Origin: Embleya hyalina
Lineage (GTDB): Bacteria; Actinomycetota; Actinomycetes; Streptomycetales; Streptomycetaceae
Reading direction: 5' to 3'
DNA length: 64,000 nucleotides
NCBI RefSeq assembly: GCF_003967355.1
Contig: NZ_BIFH01000047.1
Coordinates: 1-64,000, forward strand
A model generated the notes under the pieces. The model had not been told where the DNA came from. It did no database searches and saw only the letters and a program-made list of their open reading frames with translations. A program made the position numbers and the translations under genes. Every line of letters starts with the position of its first letter. Position 1 is the stretch's first letter. Positions 44,089 to 53,100 of the stretch are shown here, piece after piece.

Positions 44089-45363
44089 ATGACTCCGTCG
44101 GAACTCGCGCCCGTGTTCTTCCTGGCCGTCGTGGTGATCCTGCTGACGTGTCGGCTGGTCGTTTTCGTGGTGGGCCGATTCGGGCAGCCTCCCGTGGTCG
44201 GCGAGATGATCGCCGGAGTGCTGCTCGGCCCGTCCCTGTTCGGGCTGGTCGCCCCGGGCGCGTCCGCCGAGGTATTCCCGCCGGAACTGAAGCCGGTGTT
44301 GTACGTGGCCGGGCAGATCGGCCTGGTCGCGCTGATGTTCGCCACCGGGTACGAATTCCGGGCGCACGCCGGGCGCGGACTGGCCGGCACCGCGGTCGCG
44401 GTCTCCGCCGCCGGGGTGGTGATCCCGCTGGTCCTGGGCATGGGGCTGACCCTGGCGGCGTACGGGCACGTGGGCATCTTCGTCGACGGGGTGTCGGTCT
44501 GGGTCACCGCGGGGTTCGTCGGCGTCGCCCTCGCGATCACCGCGTTTCCGATGCTCGCCCGGATCATCACCGAACGCGGCCTGTCCGGAACCCGGTTCGG
44601 CTCCCTCGCGCTGGCCTCCGGGGCCACCGACGACGCCCTCGCCTGGATCATGCTGGCGGGGGTGCTGGGCGGGGCGTCCGGCGAGGTGCGACCGGTCGTC
44701 AAGACGGTCGGCGGCTCCGTGCTGTTCGTCGTGGTGCTGTTCCTGCTGGGGCGCCTGCTGCTCCGGTGGATCGTGGAGCGTCCGGGTCTCGGCGACGACA
44801 CCCGGCTCATGCTCGTCCTCGTGGTGCTGTTCTGCGCCGCGTGGTTCACCGACACGATCGACCTCTTCGCGGTGTTCGGCGCGTTCTGCGTCGGGATGGC
44901 CATGCCGCGCGGAGAGAACTCGGAGCGGCTGGTGCGGTCCACCCAGTCCGTGACCCAGGTGGTGTTCGTACCGATGTTCTTCACCTACTCCGGACTGAAC
45001 ACCCGATTCGACGTGTTCGCCGACCCGTCGGTGATGGTGTTCGGGGCGACGGCGGTGATCGTCGCGGTGGTCGGCAAGTTCGGTGGTTGCTGGGCCGCCG
45101 CCCGGCTGCGTGGGGAGCCCCGGCCGGTGGCCGCCCGGGTCGGCGTACTGATGAACGCCCGGGGGCTGATGCAGCTGATCGCGCTGAACATCGGCCTCGC
45201 GGCGGGCATCGTCGGCGACGAACTGTTCGCCGCGCTGGTCCTGGTCGCCCTGGTCACCACGATCATGACGGTTCCGCTCCTGAGCGTGCTCGATCGTCGC
45301 GAGGCCGGCGCGCGGGCGCACGCGCGGGCGACCAGGGAGGAGGAGGCGGTGACGTCGGGCTGA
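44089..45363 (+). CDS. CPA2-family cation:proton antiporter
   Basis: Polytopic membrane protein of 424 aa with about twelve hydrophobic segments, of the Kef/NapA type. It shows FGQPPVVGEMIAGVLLGPSL near the N-terminus, FATGYEFR, ASGATDDALAWIM with the transport-site aspartates, and MNARGLMQLIALNIGL near residue 360. It has no KTN/TrkA nucleotide-binding tail. ATG 44089 follows GAGAGGGGCGAG. It is the last gene of the oxidative cluster, 13 bp after the P450, and could export the product or maintain pH and ion balance. Confidence 0.9.
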   Translation: MTPSELAPVFFLAVVVILLTCRLVVFVVGRFGQPPVVGEMIAGVLLGPSLFGLVAPGASAEVFPPELKPVLYVAGQIGLVALMFATGYEFRAHAGRGLAGTAVAVSAAGVVIPLVLGMGLTLAAYGHVGIFVDGVSVWVTAGFVGVALAITAFPMLARIITERGLSGTRFGSLALASGATDDALAWIMLAGVLGGASGEVRPVVKTVGGSVLFVVVLFLLGRLLLRWIVERPGLGDDTRLMLVLVVLFCAAWFTDTIDLFAVFGAFCVGMAMPRGENSERLVRSTQSVTQVVFVPMFFTYSGLNTRFDVFADPSVMVFGATAVIVAVVGKFGGCWAAARLRGEPRPVAARVGVLMNARGLMQLIALNIGLAAGIVGDELFAALVLVALVTTIMTVPLLSVLDRREAGARAHARATREEEAVTSG

Positions 45364-45591
45364 GCGGCCGGCGTGCTCGGCTCCGGTGACGCGCGACTTC
45401 GCGCGAGGGCGGGAGAGTTCGGGGCGCGGCCCGGCGAGAGCGCCGGGCCGTGCCCTGTGCGGGTGGTGCGGGTGGTGCGGATGGTGCCGGTTGCGTCGGC
45501 GGCGCCCGTGTCGTCGCGTGGGGACGGCCTTGCCGGGGCGGAGGGCGGTGACCCTTGCGATGAGTGCGCGCGCGAGCGGTGATCGCAAGGA

Positions 45592-46308
45592 TCAGCGTTT
45601 TGCGATGCTTCGGGTGCCGGGCGCAGCGCCGGTGCGGCGGCCGAGGAAGTGCACGACGGCCGCGCCAAGTCCGGCGAGGCCGCCGGCGGCCTTCGGTCTG
45701 CGGCCGAATCCGGCGAGGCGGCTGGTGCGATCGGGCGGGGCCGGGGGTTCGGCCCGTTCGCTCCGGTTGACGCGCGTAACGCTCCGGTCGGGCGTGCCGG
45801 TCGGATCGGCGCCCGGGGAGGCGGGCGGTCGGGGCGGTGCGGCGGGGGCCGCCGGCGAGCGGGCCGAGGTGTCGAGCGTGGGTGTACCGAGGGTTTCCGT
45901 GCCGCCCGGGACGGTGCTCTCCCGGATCGCGGTCAACCAGGCCGCGCGTTCGGCCAACGCCCGTGCGCGCAGCTCCAGCAGGAGTCCGTGCGGAAGCTCG
46001 AACAGGCGCTCGTAGGCGACCAGGAGCGGTTCCCCGGGCATGCGCCGGGCCTTCTCGAAGTCGGCGAACGCACTGTGCGAGCTGTATCCGAGACGTCGGG
46101 CGAGGACCCGGAGGGAGAGGCCGCGCTCCAGACGCAGACGGTACAGGGTCAGCCCCAACTCCCGGTGGCACGAGCCGACCGGCCGGGGCACGGGGGTGCC
46201 GGGAGTCGCCGACGCCACGTCGGGACCGCCGTCGCCGGCCGGGGAATCCGATGCGCGCGCCCGGAGTTCGGCGCCCGTCGAATCCTCGGGTCGCGGCGCG
46301 GCGGTCAT
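45592..46308 (-). CDS. XRE-family HTH protein with C-terminal membrane-like segment
   Basis: Protein of 238 aa. After a disordered N-terminus, residues about 48-110 form an HTH domain (LGLTLYRLRLERGLSLRVLA, LGYSSHSAFADFEKARRMP). It continues with a Pro/Ser-rich linker and a C-terminal GLAGLGAAVVHFLGRR segment that may contact the membrane. This layout is common in streptomycete paralogues of unknown target. The ATG at 46308 has a weak GAACCGCGAG upstream. It is convergent with the antiporter gene. Confidence 0.8.
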   Translation of the reverse strand: MTAAPRPEDSTGAELRARASDSPAGDGGPDVASATPGTPVPRPVGSCHRELGLTLYRLRLERGLSLRVLARRLGYSSHSAFADFEKARRMPGEPLLVAYERLFELPHGLLLELRARALAERAAWLTAIRESTVPGGTETLGTPTLDTSARSPAAPAAPPRPPASPGADPTGTPDRSVTRVNRSERAEPPAPPDRTSRLAGFGRRPKAAGGLAGLGAAVVHFLGRRTGAAPGTRSIAKR

Positions 46309-46849
46309 CTCGCGGTTCCTTCACAACGGGGTAAGTGCGACATCTGGTGGTTCCTCCTTGAGGGAAGGTGGTGCCTCCGGTGCGCTTGACGACCCGTCCC
46401 GTCGAGCCGTGGTGGTCGTCGAACCGTTCTCGTCGAGTGGTTCGGGCCGAATCGGGCCCGGCCCGAACCGGGCCGGGTACGTCGCGCCTGCCTCCCGTGG
46501 CGCGGCGCGCGGAGATCGGAGGGGTGGATCACCGCACACGACGTGCTGAACCTCGACGTGGGAAAACGTGGTGCCCGGGAGGGGGATCGGGTCGCCACAG
46601 AGCATATCCAGCGGCGATCGCGGGCACTCCGGCTCGCACATAACGGCGAGTCCGGGCGCGCCGGCCGGATCGTCGCCGGTGCCCGACGGGCCGGATGGCC
46701 GACGCGGGCGGGTTTCGGGCCTGTACCCGATCTGTACCCAATATGTTCGCGGACGCGGAAATCCCGGCCGGAGCGGCCGTATGACGGTCCGTCGGGTGCG
46801 CCGAGGAGGCGGTGGCGGGTGCCCGCCCCGCCCCTCGGCGACGGGTCGG
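46309..46849. other. Intergenic region with several inverted repeats
   Basis: 541 bp between two leftward genes. It contains GGCCCGGCCCGAACCGGGCC-type palindromic sequence near 46455-46475 and ACGGCCGCTCCGGCCG-like sequence near 46765. No protein gene with a ribosome-binding site was seen. Confidence 0.4.
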
Positions 46850-47533
46850 TCAGACCGTGATCGGTGCGGGCGTACGGGAGTCGGGAGCGGCGCGCAGTCG
46901 GTCGGCGATGTCGCGGGCGTGGCGGATCGTGTCGGCCCGGGCTTCGACGAGGACTCGGTGGGCGAGCGGACGCAGGTCCGCCAGCGCGGGATTGACGTCG
47001 GCGGCGGTGAGTTCGGCCGTGGCGTCGACGACGTCGAGCCCCCAGACGTCGCCGAGGATGCGATTCAGGTACGGCGTGGCGTGGTCCCAGCCCGCGCGCG
47101 GGGTGCCGGGAGCGTAGCCGCCGCCCCGGGCCTGGACGAGCAGGGCCGGGCGGCCGGGCACGATCGGGCGGGAGACGTCGGCGGCGCGATGGTCGGTGAT
47201 GACCAGGTCGATCCAGGTCTTGACCTGCTGGGGGACGCCGAAGTTGTACATCGGTACGGCGAGGAGGAAGGCGTCGGCGGACAGGAACTCGTCGGCCAGC
47301 TCCGTGCCGAGCGCCGTCGCCGCGCGCTGCTCCCGGGTACGGGCGTCCTCCGGCGTCGTCCGGCTCGCCTCGGCGATCGGCCAGACCGGGGGCAGGGGAT
47401 GACGACCCAGATCGCGCCGGACGAACTCGGCGTCCGGGAACGTCCGGGTCCACTCGGCCTCGGCGAGGTCGGCGAGGGATCGGCTGATCGAGCCTTCGAC
47501 GCGGATGGCGGCGTCGAGACGGAAGAACTTCAC
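46850..47533 (-). CDS. FMN-dependent NADH-azoreductase
   Basis: Flavodoxin-fold oxidoreductase of 227 aa in the AzoR/NQO family. It shows KFFRLDAAIRVEGSISRSLA (phosphate-binding loop), ADAFLLAVPMYNFGVPQQVK, TWIDLVI and ALLVQARGGGYAPGTPRAGW. The GTG start at 47533 follows AGGAG. Upstream frame extension to 47845 is rejected because it crosses the divergent promoter. It likely reduces quinones or azo compounds using NADH. It is divergent from an ECF41 sigma factor, which may control it. Confidence 0.92.
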   Translation of the reverse strand: MKFFRLDAAIRVEGSISRSLADLAEAEWTRTFPDAEFVRRDLGRHPLPPVWPIAEASRTTPEDARTREQRAATALGTELADEFLSADAFLLAVPMYNFGVPQQVKTWIDLVITDHRAADVSRPIVPGRPALLVQARGGGYAPGTPRAGWDHATPYLNRILGDVWGLDVVDATAELTAADVNPALADLRPLAHRVLVEARADTIRHARDIADRLRAAPDSRTPAPITV

Positions 47534-47786
47534 GGGGGGCTCCTGGGCTGGGGTGTCGGGGTGGTGTCGGGCCGGGTCGGGGCGTGCGGGAGCGCGCCGG
47601 GGCGGCCCGGCGTGGGGCGGGGATCTCGGGTTCTCGGGCTCGGGCCGCGCCGTGCCACGCGGGGCACGGGTGCCGCGAGGGGTCGGTGGGTCGGCGGTAA
47701 ACTCGGCTGTTGTCTCCTCCATCGATCGGCATCGTGCGGAAGCGGCTCTTCTCCCCTCTGACCGATGCCTGATCGGAAAGGTGACC

Positions 47787-48689
47787 ATGAACGGAACCGA
47801 GGCCCTGGCCGAGCGCTTCGAGGCGCATCGTGAGCACCTGCGCACGGTCGCCTATCGCATGCTCGGCTCGCTGGACGACGCCGACGACGCCGTGCAGGCG
47901 GCCTGGTTGCGGGTCGACCGGGCGGGAATCGACGGCGTCGAGAACCTGGGCGGGTGGCTGACCACGGTCACCGCGCGGGTGTGTCTCGACATGTTGCGGA
48001 TCCGCCGGACCCGGAGCGAGGAACCGCTGGCGGCGGCGCCGGAGGCGGTCCTGGAGCGGCCGGGTGGCCCCGAACCCGAGCAGGAGGCGGTGCTGGCCGA
48101 GTCCGTGGGTCTGGCCATGCTGGTCGTGCTCGGCAGGCTGACCCCCGCCGAGCGGGTCGCCTTCGTCCTGCACGACATGTTCGCCGTGCCGTTCGCCGAG
48201 ATCGCGCCGGTGGTGGGACGCACGCCGGTGGCGAGCAAGAAGCTGGCCAGCCGGGCCCGCGAGCGGGTACGCGGGCGGGCCGCGCTCGACGAGGTCGACC
48301 TGGCCCGGCACTACACCGTGGTGGACGCGTTCCTGGCCGCTTCGCGCGGTGGCGATCTGGACACGCTGGTCGAGTTGCTGGCGCCGGACGTGGTGCGCCG
48401 CGTCGACCGGTTCGCGGTACCGACCGGGGTGGCCGGCGAGGTCCGGGGCGCGCGGTCGGTGGCCGAGGAGACCCGGATGTTCGCCCACCGGGCCCGGCTG
48501 GGCGCGGTCGCCCTCGTGGACGGGCGGCCCGGCATCGTGATCGCGCCGGGTGGACGACTGTTCGCGGTACTGCGGCTGAGCTTCGCGGACGGGCGGATCA
48601 CCGACATCGAGGTGATCGCGGACCCGACGCGCCTGGCCGAGATGCCGCTGGGCGCGGGGGCACACGACGGCAGGCCGCTGGGCGGCTGA
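47787..48689 (+). CDS. ECF41 (SigJ-type) RNA polymerase sigma factor with SnoaL-like C-terminus
   Basis: Sigma factor of 300 aa. Region 2 (AYRMLGSLDDADDAVQAAWL) and region 4 (LTPAERVAFVLHDMFAVPFAE, GRTPVASKKLASRARERV) are followed by a fused SnoaL-like domain of about 120 residues (VDAFLAASRGGDLDTLVELL) that regulates activity in ECF41 factors. The usual C-terminal NPDKL motif is ADPTRLAEM here. No separate anti-sigma gene is expected. ATG 47787 has GGAAAGGTG upstream. It is divergent from the azoreductase gene. The 3' end of the gene is the start of a 116-bp duplication. Confidence 0.92.
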   Translation: MNGTEALAERFEAHREHLRTVAYRMLGSLDDADDAVQAAWLRVDRAGIDGVENLGGWLTTVTARVCLDMLRIRRTRSEEPLAAAPEAVLERPGGPEPEQEAVLAESVGLAMLVVLGRLTPAERVAFVLHDMFAVPFAEIAPVVGRTPVASKKLASRARERVRGRAALDEVDLARHYTVVDAFLAASRGGDLDTLVELLAPDVVRRVDRFAVPTGVAGEVRGARSVAEETRMFAHRARLGAVALVDGRPGIVIAPGGRLFAVLRLSFADGRITDIEVIADPTRLAEMPLGAGAHDGRPLGG

Positions 48690-48880
48690 GGCAGGCCCGG
48701 CGGCTCCCGCCGGGGTCGCGCCGCCCGGCACCGCGCCTCGCCGCACCGGGGGAACCACGATGCGGGGGCGCGGGGGCGCACGGCGGTGGGCCGCTGGGCG
48801 GCTGAGGCGGGTTCGGCGGCTCCCGGCGGGGTCGCGTCGTCCGGCACCGCGCCTCGCCGCACCGGGGAACCACGATGCGG
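48648..48880. repeat. 116-bp tandem duplication including the sigma-gene end
   Basis: The stretch around 48648-48763, which includes the last codons of the sigma gene (GGCCGCTGGGCGGCTGAGG) and the following GC-rich DNA, recurs at about 48764-48880 with some differences. The GGCTGAGG word lies at 48684 and again at 48800. Confidence 0.75.
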
Positions 48881-48902
48881 CTGCTTCTTCGGCACGCCGA
48901 GG

Positions 48903-49335
48903 AACGGCATGGGACGGCGTGACTCGATTCGCCGAGGTTTGCCGGGCAGGCCTTGGCCGTCGTACCCGAGTGGCATGGCATGGGACGGCGTGACTCGATT
49001 CGCCGAGGTTCGCCGGGCAGGCCTTGGCCGTCGCGTCCGGGTGGCGCGGCATCGGACGGTGCGACTCGATTCACGGAGGTCGGCCGGGCAGGCCTTGGCC
49101 GTCGCGTCCGGGTGGCGCGGCATCGGACGGGGCGACTCGATTCACGGAGGTCGGCCGGGCAGGCCTTGGCCGCCGCGTCCGGGTGGCGCGGCATCGGACG
49201 GGGCGACTCGATTCGCCGAGGTCGGCCGGACAGCTTGGCCGCCGCGCCCGGGTGGCACGGCATCGGACTGTGCGACCCGATCCGCCGAGGTCCGCCGGAC
49301 CGGCCCTGGCCGCCGTATCCGAGGTATCGAGGACT
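48903..49335. repeat. 71-bp tandem repeat array, six copies
   Basis: The word GACTCGATT (last copy GACCCGATC) starts at 48921, 48992, 49063, 49134, 49205 and 49274: four steps of 71 bp and one of 69. Each unit has GATTCGCCGAGGT (or GATTCACGGAGGT), CCGGGCAGGCCTTGGCCG, GCGTCCGGGTGGC and GGCATCGGACGG. CGTCCG and CGGACG within a unit can form a stem. As 71 is not a multiple of three, frames shift at each unit and all are open by composition, so it is not a repeated protein. Confidence 0.9.
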
Positions 49336-49930
49336 CGGCCGGACGCGAGCGCGCCACGTGGTGCCGACGGGCCGGACGTCGACGCGTCGGGTGCTTTGGT
49401 GCCAACGCGTCCGACGGGTCGGTCGTCATCGGCAGTGGGCGTTCGTCGGCCGACGCGCGGCGATCCGGGCTGCGGGCCGACCGGTCGCGGCGGTGGTGGT
49501 CACCCATCCGCGTCCGGACCATGTGGCCGGCGTCGGCGTGCCGCACGAGGTGTTCCCGTGCATGCCCGGGTGCTCGTCCCGGGCCGGCGCGGACCGGATG
49601 GGTGCGGATGTGCCGGCCTGCCACCCGCCCGCCCGGAGTCTGCCCGGATCCGATCACGCGCCGCGGCTCGCCCCTCCCGATCACCCGTCCGCGCCGGGGC
49701 CCGGCCTCGCCGGACCTGCCCCGCGCGGCCTCGGCACCGGTGGCGGACGGCCTTCCGATCGCCTCCGCGCCGGGCCTCGCCCGCGGTCAGTGATCGGCCG
49801 GAGACAGCCCCGCCCGGCCCCGCGGGCGGCGTCATCCGTCCGGCCGAGCCCGATGGGCGGGGTGGTCGGGGCGGGCATACCGTGTTGCGTGGGTCACAGG
49901 AGTGCGGGGTGGTGTGTAAGTCGGGTTGTG
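49336..49930. other. Gene-free GC-rich region
   Basis: About 600 bp with no ribosome-binding site or recognisable domain in either strand. Possibly decayed sequence between the repeat array and the NRPS promoter. Confidence 0.45.
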
Positions 49931-49933
49931 AGC

Positions 49934-50030
49934 TGACGAGGCGTCAAGAGGCATGGTTTCAGGGGGAGATGGAATCTGACGGACCGTCAAGTCATATATG
50001 ACGATGCGTCAGATCCCTTTGTTTCAAAGG
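49934..50030. promoter_or_regulatory. Cluster of operator palindromes upstream of the Pls-like gene
   Basis: Three copies of TGACGNNNCGTCA lie at 49934-49946, 49977-49989 and 49999-50011, 43 and 22 bp apart (about four and two helical turns). GTCATATATGAC (49991-50002) overlaps the third, and CCTTTGTTTCAAAGG (50016-50030) follows. This is the most AT-rich part of the whole 1.5-kb gap and very probably the promoter. The binding protein is unknown. Confidence 0.7.
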
Positions 50031-50190
50031 TAGTTGATCGCATCACGAGTCGTGGCTCCGGGGCGAACGGGGTTAGTGTCGGTCGGGTTGCCACGCTCGA
50101 GAAGCGACCCGGTCGGCCAGGGGCCGGGCCCGCGACACCTCCCCGGGGAGCCGATCGCAGGCCTTGACGGGGACCAGGGATGAGGACCTC

Positions 50191-53100
50191 ATGGCCATAG
50201 CGCTACCGCTGCGCGCCACCGACGATCCGTTCGGTACCGCGCCCACGTCGACCCCCGCCGTCTACTCCGGACGGCCCGCGTCGACGCCCCGCACGCTCGT
50301 GGACGTCCTGGACGCCACCGTCCGTGCCCACCCCAACGAACCCGCCCTCGACGACGGCCGCCGTACGCTCACGTATCGTGCCCTGGCCGCCGAGGTGGAG
50401 GGACTGCGCCGGCGGCTCGCCGAGGCCGGCATCGGGGTCGGCGACCGGGTCGGCGTCCGGGTGCCCTCCGGCAGCAACGACCTGTACATCTGCATCCTCG
50501 CCGTGCTGGCCGCCGGCGCCGCCTACGTCCCGGTCGACGCCGAGGACCCCGACGAGCGCGCCGACCTGGTGTTCGGCGAGGCGGGCGTGGCCGCCGTACT
50601 CGGCGCCGAGCGCGACCTGCGCGTCACCCGCGTGGGTGACCCGCGCCCGCCCGCCCGCCCCACCCCCGCCGACGACGCCTGGATCATCTTCACCTCCGGC
50701 TCCACCGGCAAGCCCAAGGGCGTCGCGGTCACCCACCGCAACGCCGCCGCCTTCGTGGACGCCGAGGCCGGCCTCTTCCTCCAGGAGGAGCCGATCGGCC
50801 CCGGCGACCGGGTGATGGCGGGCCTGTCGGTCGCCTTCGACGCCTCCTGCGAGGAGATGTGGCTGGCCTGGCGCTACGGCGCCTGCCTGGTCACCGTGCC
50901 CCGCTCGCGGGTGCGCTCCGGCGCCGACCTCGGACCCTGGCTGGCCGAGCAGGAGATCACCGTGGTCTCCACCGTGCCGACGCTCGCCGCACTGTGGCCG
51001 ACCGAGGCGCTGCTGGACGTACGCCTGCTGATCTTCGGCGGCGAGGCCTGCCCGCCGGAGCTGGTGGAGCGGGTGGTCGCCGAGGGTCGCGAGGTGTGGA
51101 ACACCTACGGCCCGACCGAGGCCACCGTGGTCGCCTGCGGCGCGCCGCTCACCGGCGAGGGCCCGGTCCGCATCGGCCTGCCCCTCGACGGCTGGGAGCT
51201 GGCCGTGGTCGACGCCGAGGGCCGCCCCGTCGCGATGGGCGAGACCGGCGAGCTGGTGATCGGCGGCGTCGGCCTGGCCCGCTACCTCGACCCGGCCAAG
51301 GACGCGGAGAAGTACGCCCCGCTGGAATCGATGGGCTGGAAGCGCGCCTACCGCAGCGGCGACGTGGTCCGCGCCGACGCCGAGGGCCTGGTCTTCGTCG
51401 GCCGCGGCGACGAACAGATCAAACTCGGCGGCCGACGCATCGAACTGGGCGAGATCGACGCGGCGCTCCAGGCGCTGCCCGGCGTGGTGGGCGCCGCCGC
51501 GGCCGTCCGCACCGTCAAGGGCGGCAACCAGCTCCTGGTCGGCTACCTGGTCACCGGCGACGGCTGGGACCGCGAGGACGCGGTCGCCCGGCTGCGCGCC
51601 GAACTGCCCGCCGCCCTCGTACCCCGCCTCGCCCCGGTCGCCGACCTGCCCACCCGCACCTCCGGCAAGGTGGACCGCGACGCGCTGCCCTGGCCGCTCG
51701 CCGACACCGAGGACACCGGCCCCACCGAACAGCTGTACGGCACCGAGGCCTGGCTCGCCGAGCAGTGGACCGACGTGCTCGGCATCGCCCCCGACACCGC
51801 GCAGGACGACTTCTTCGCGATCGGCGGGAACAGCCTGGCCGCGGCCAGGCTCACCACGCTGCTGCGCGAGCGATATCCGGCGGCCGCGGTCGCGGACATC
51901 TACCAGCAACCCACGCTGCGCAAACTCGCCCGCCGACTGGAGCGCTCGGCGCAGGACGCGGGCGCGATCCGCAAGGTGGCGCCCACGCCGACCCGGGCCC
52001 GGGTGGCCCAGCTGCTCCTGCTCGTCCCGCTGTACACGCTGATCGGCCTGCGCTGGACGGTCGGCCTGCTCGCGCTCGGCAACGTCGCCGCCTGGTTCGG
52101 CCACTACCCGTGGGCGCCCACCGCGTCCTGGTGGTGGGTCGCGGCCGGCTGGGTCGTGTTGTTCAGCCCGCCCGGCCGGGTGGCCATCTCCGCCGGCGGC
52201 GCCCGACTGCTGCTGCGCGGGCTGCGCCCGGGGACGTATCCGCGCGGCGGCGGTGTACACCTTCGGCTGTGGGCGGCCGAGCAGCTGGCCGACGCGAGCG
52301 GGGCGACCTCGCTGTCCGGGGCCTGGCTGCTGCGCTACGCCCGCGCGCTCGGCGCCAAGGTCGGCCGCGACGTCGACCTGCACACGCTGCCGCCGGTCAC
52401 CGGCCTGCTCAAGCTCGGCCGGGGCTGCGCGGTGGAGGCCGAGGTGGACCTGTCCGGCCACTGGCTGGACGGCGACCGCCTGGAGATCGGCGCGATCAAG
52501 GTCGGCGCCGGCGCGATCGTGGGCACCCGCAGCACGCTCTTCCCGGGCGCGCGGATCGGCCGCTCGGCCGAGGTGGCGGCGGGCTCCGCGGTCACCGGCA
52601 ACGTGCCGCCGAGTCGGCGCTGGGGCGGGGTGCCGGCGATACGGCTCGGCAAGGTGGACCGGAGCCGGTTCGGCGACCGGCCGCCGCGTCGGGCGTACTG
52701 GTCGGTGCTGTACGGGGTCGGCGGGCTGCTGCCGACGCTGCTCCCGGTCCTGGCCGCGCTGCCCGCGCTGGCCGTCCTCGGCGCGTTCGTGCACCCCGGC
52801 GACGGGCTCGGTACCGCGCTCGGCGGCGCGCTGCTCGCGCTGGTGCCGGCGGTGGCCGCGTTCGCCGCGGTGTACGCGCTGTCGATCGTGCTCCTGGTCC
52901 GGCTGCTCAGCGTGGGCCTGCGTCCCGGCTACCACCCGTTGCACGGCCGGATCGGCTGGCAGGCGTGGACCGTCACCCAGTTGATGGACCTGGCCCGGGA
53001 GAAGTTGTTCCCGATCTACGCGAGCCTGTTCACGCCGGTGTGGTTGCGGGCGCTCGGGATGAAGGTGGGCAAGGGCGTCGAGGCGTCCACCGTGCTGGCG

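Noticed and set aside
46305-49052. A 900-codon open frame on the minus strand through the repeat region, with repeated MPRHPDA-like peptides
   Set aside because: It runs antisense across the azoreductase and sigma genes. The apparent peptide repeats come from the 71-bp DNA repeat, which shifts frame at every unit and leaves all frames open.
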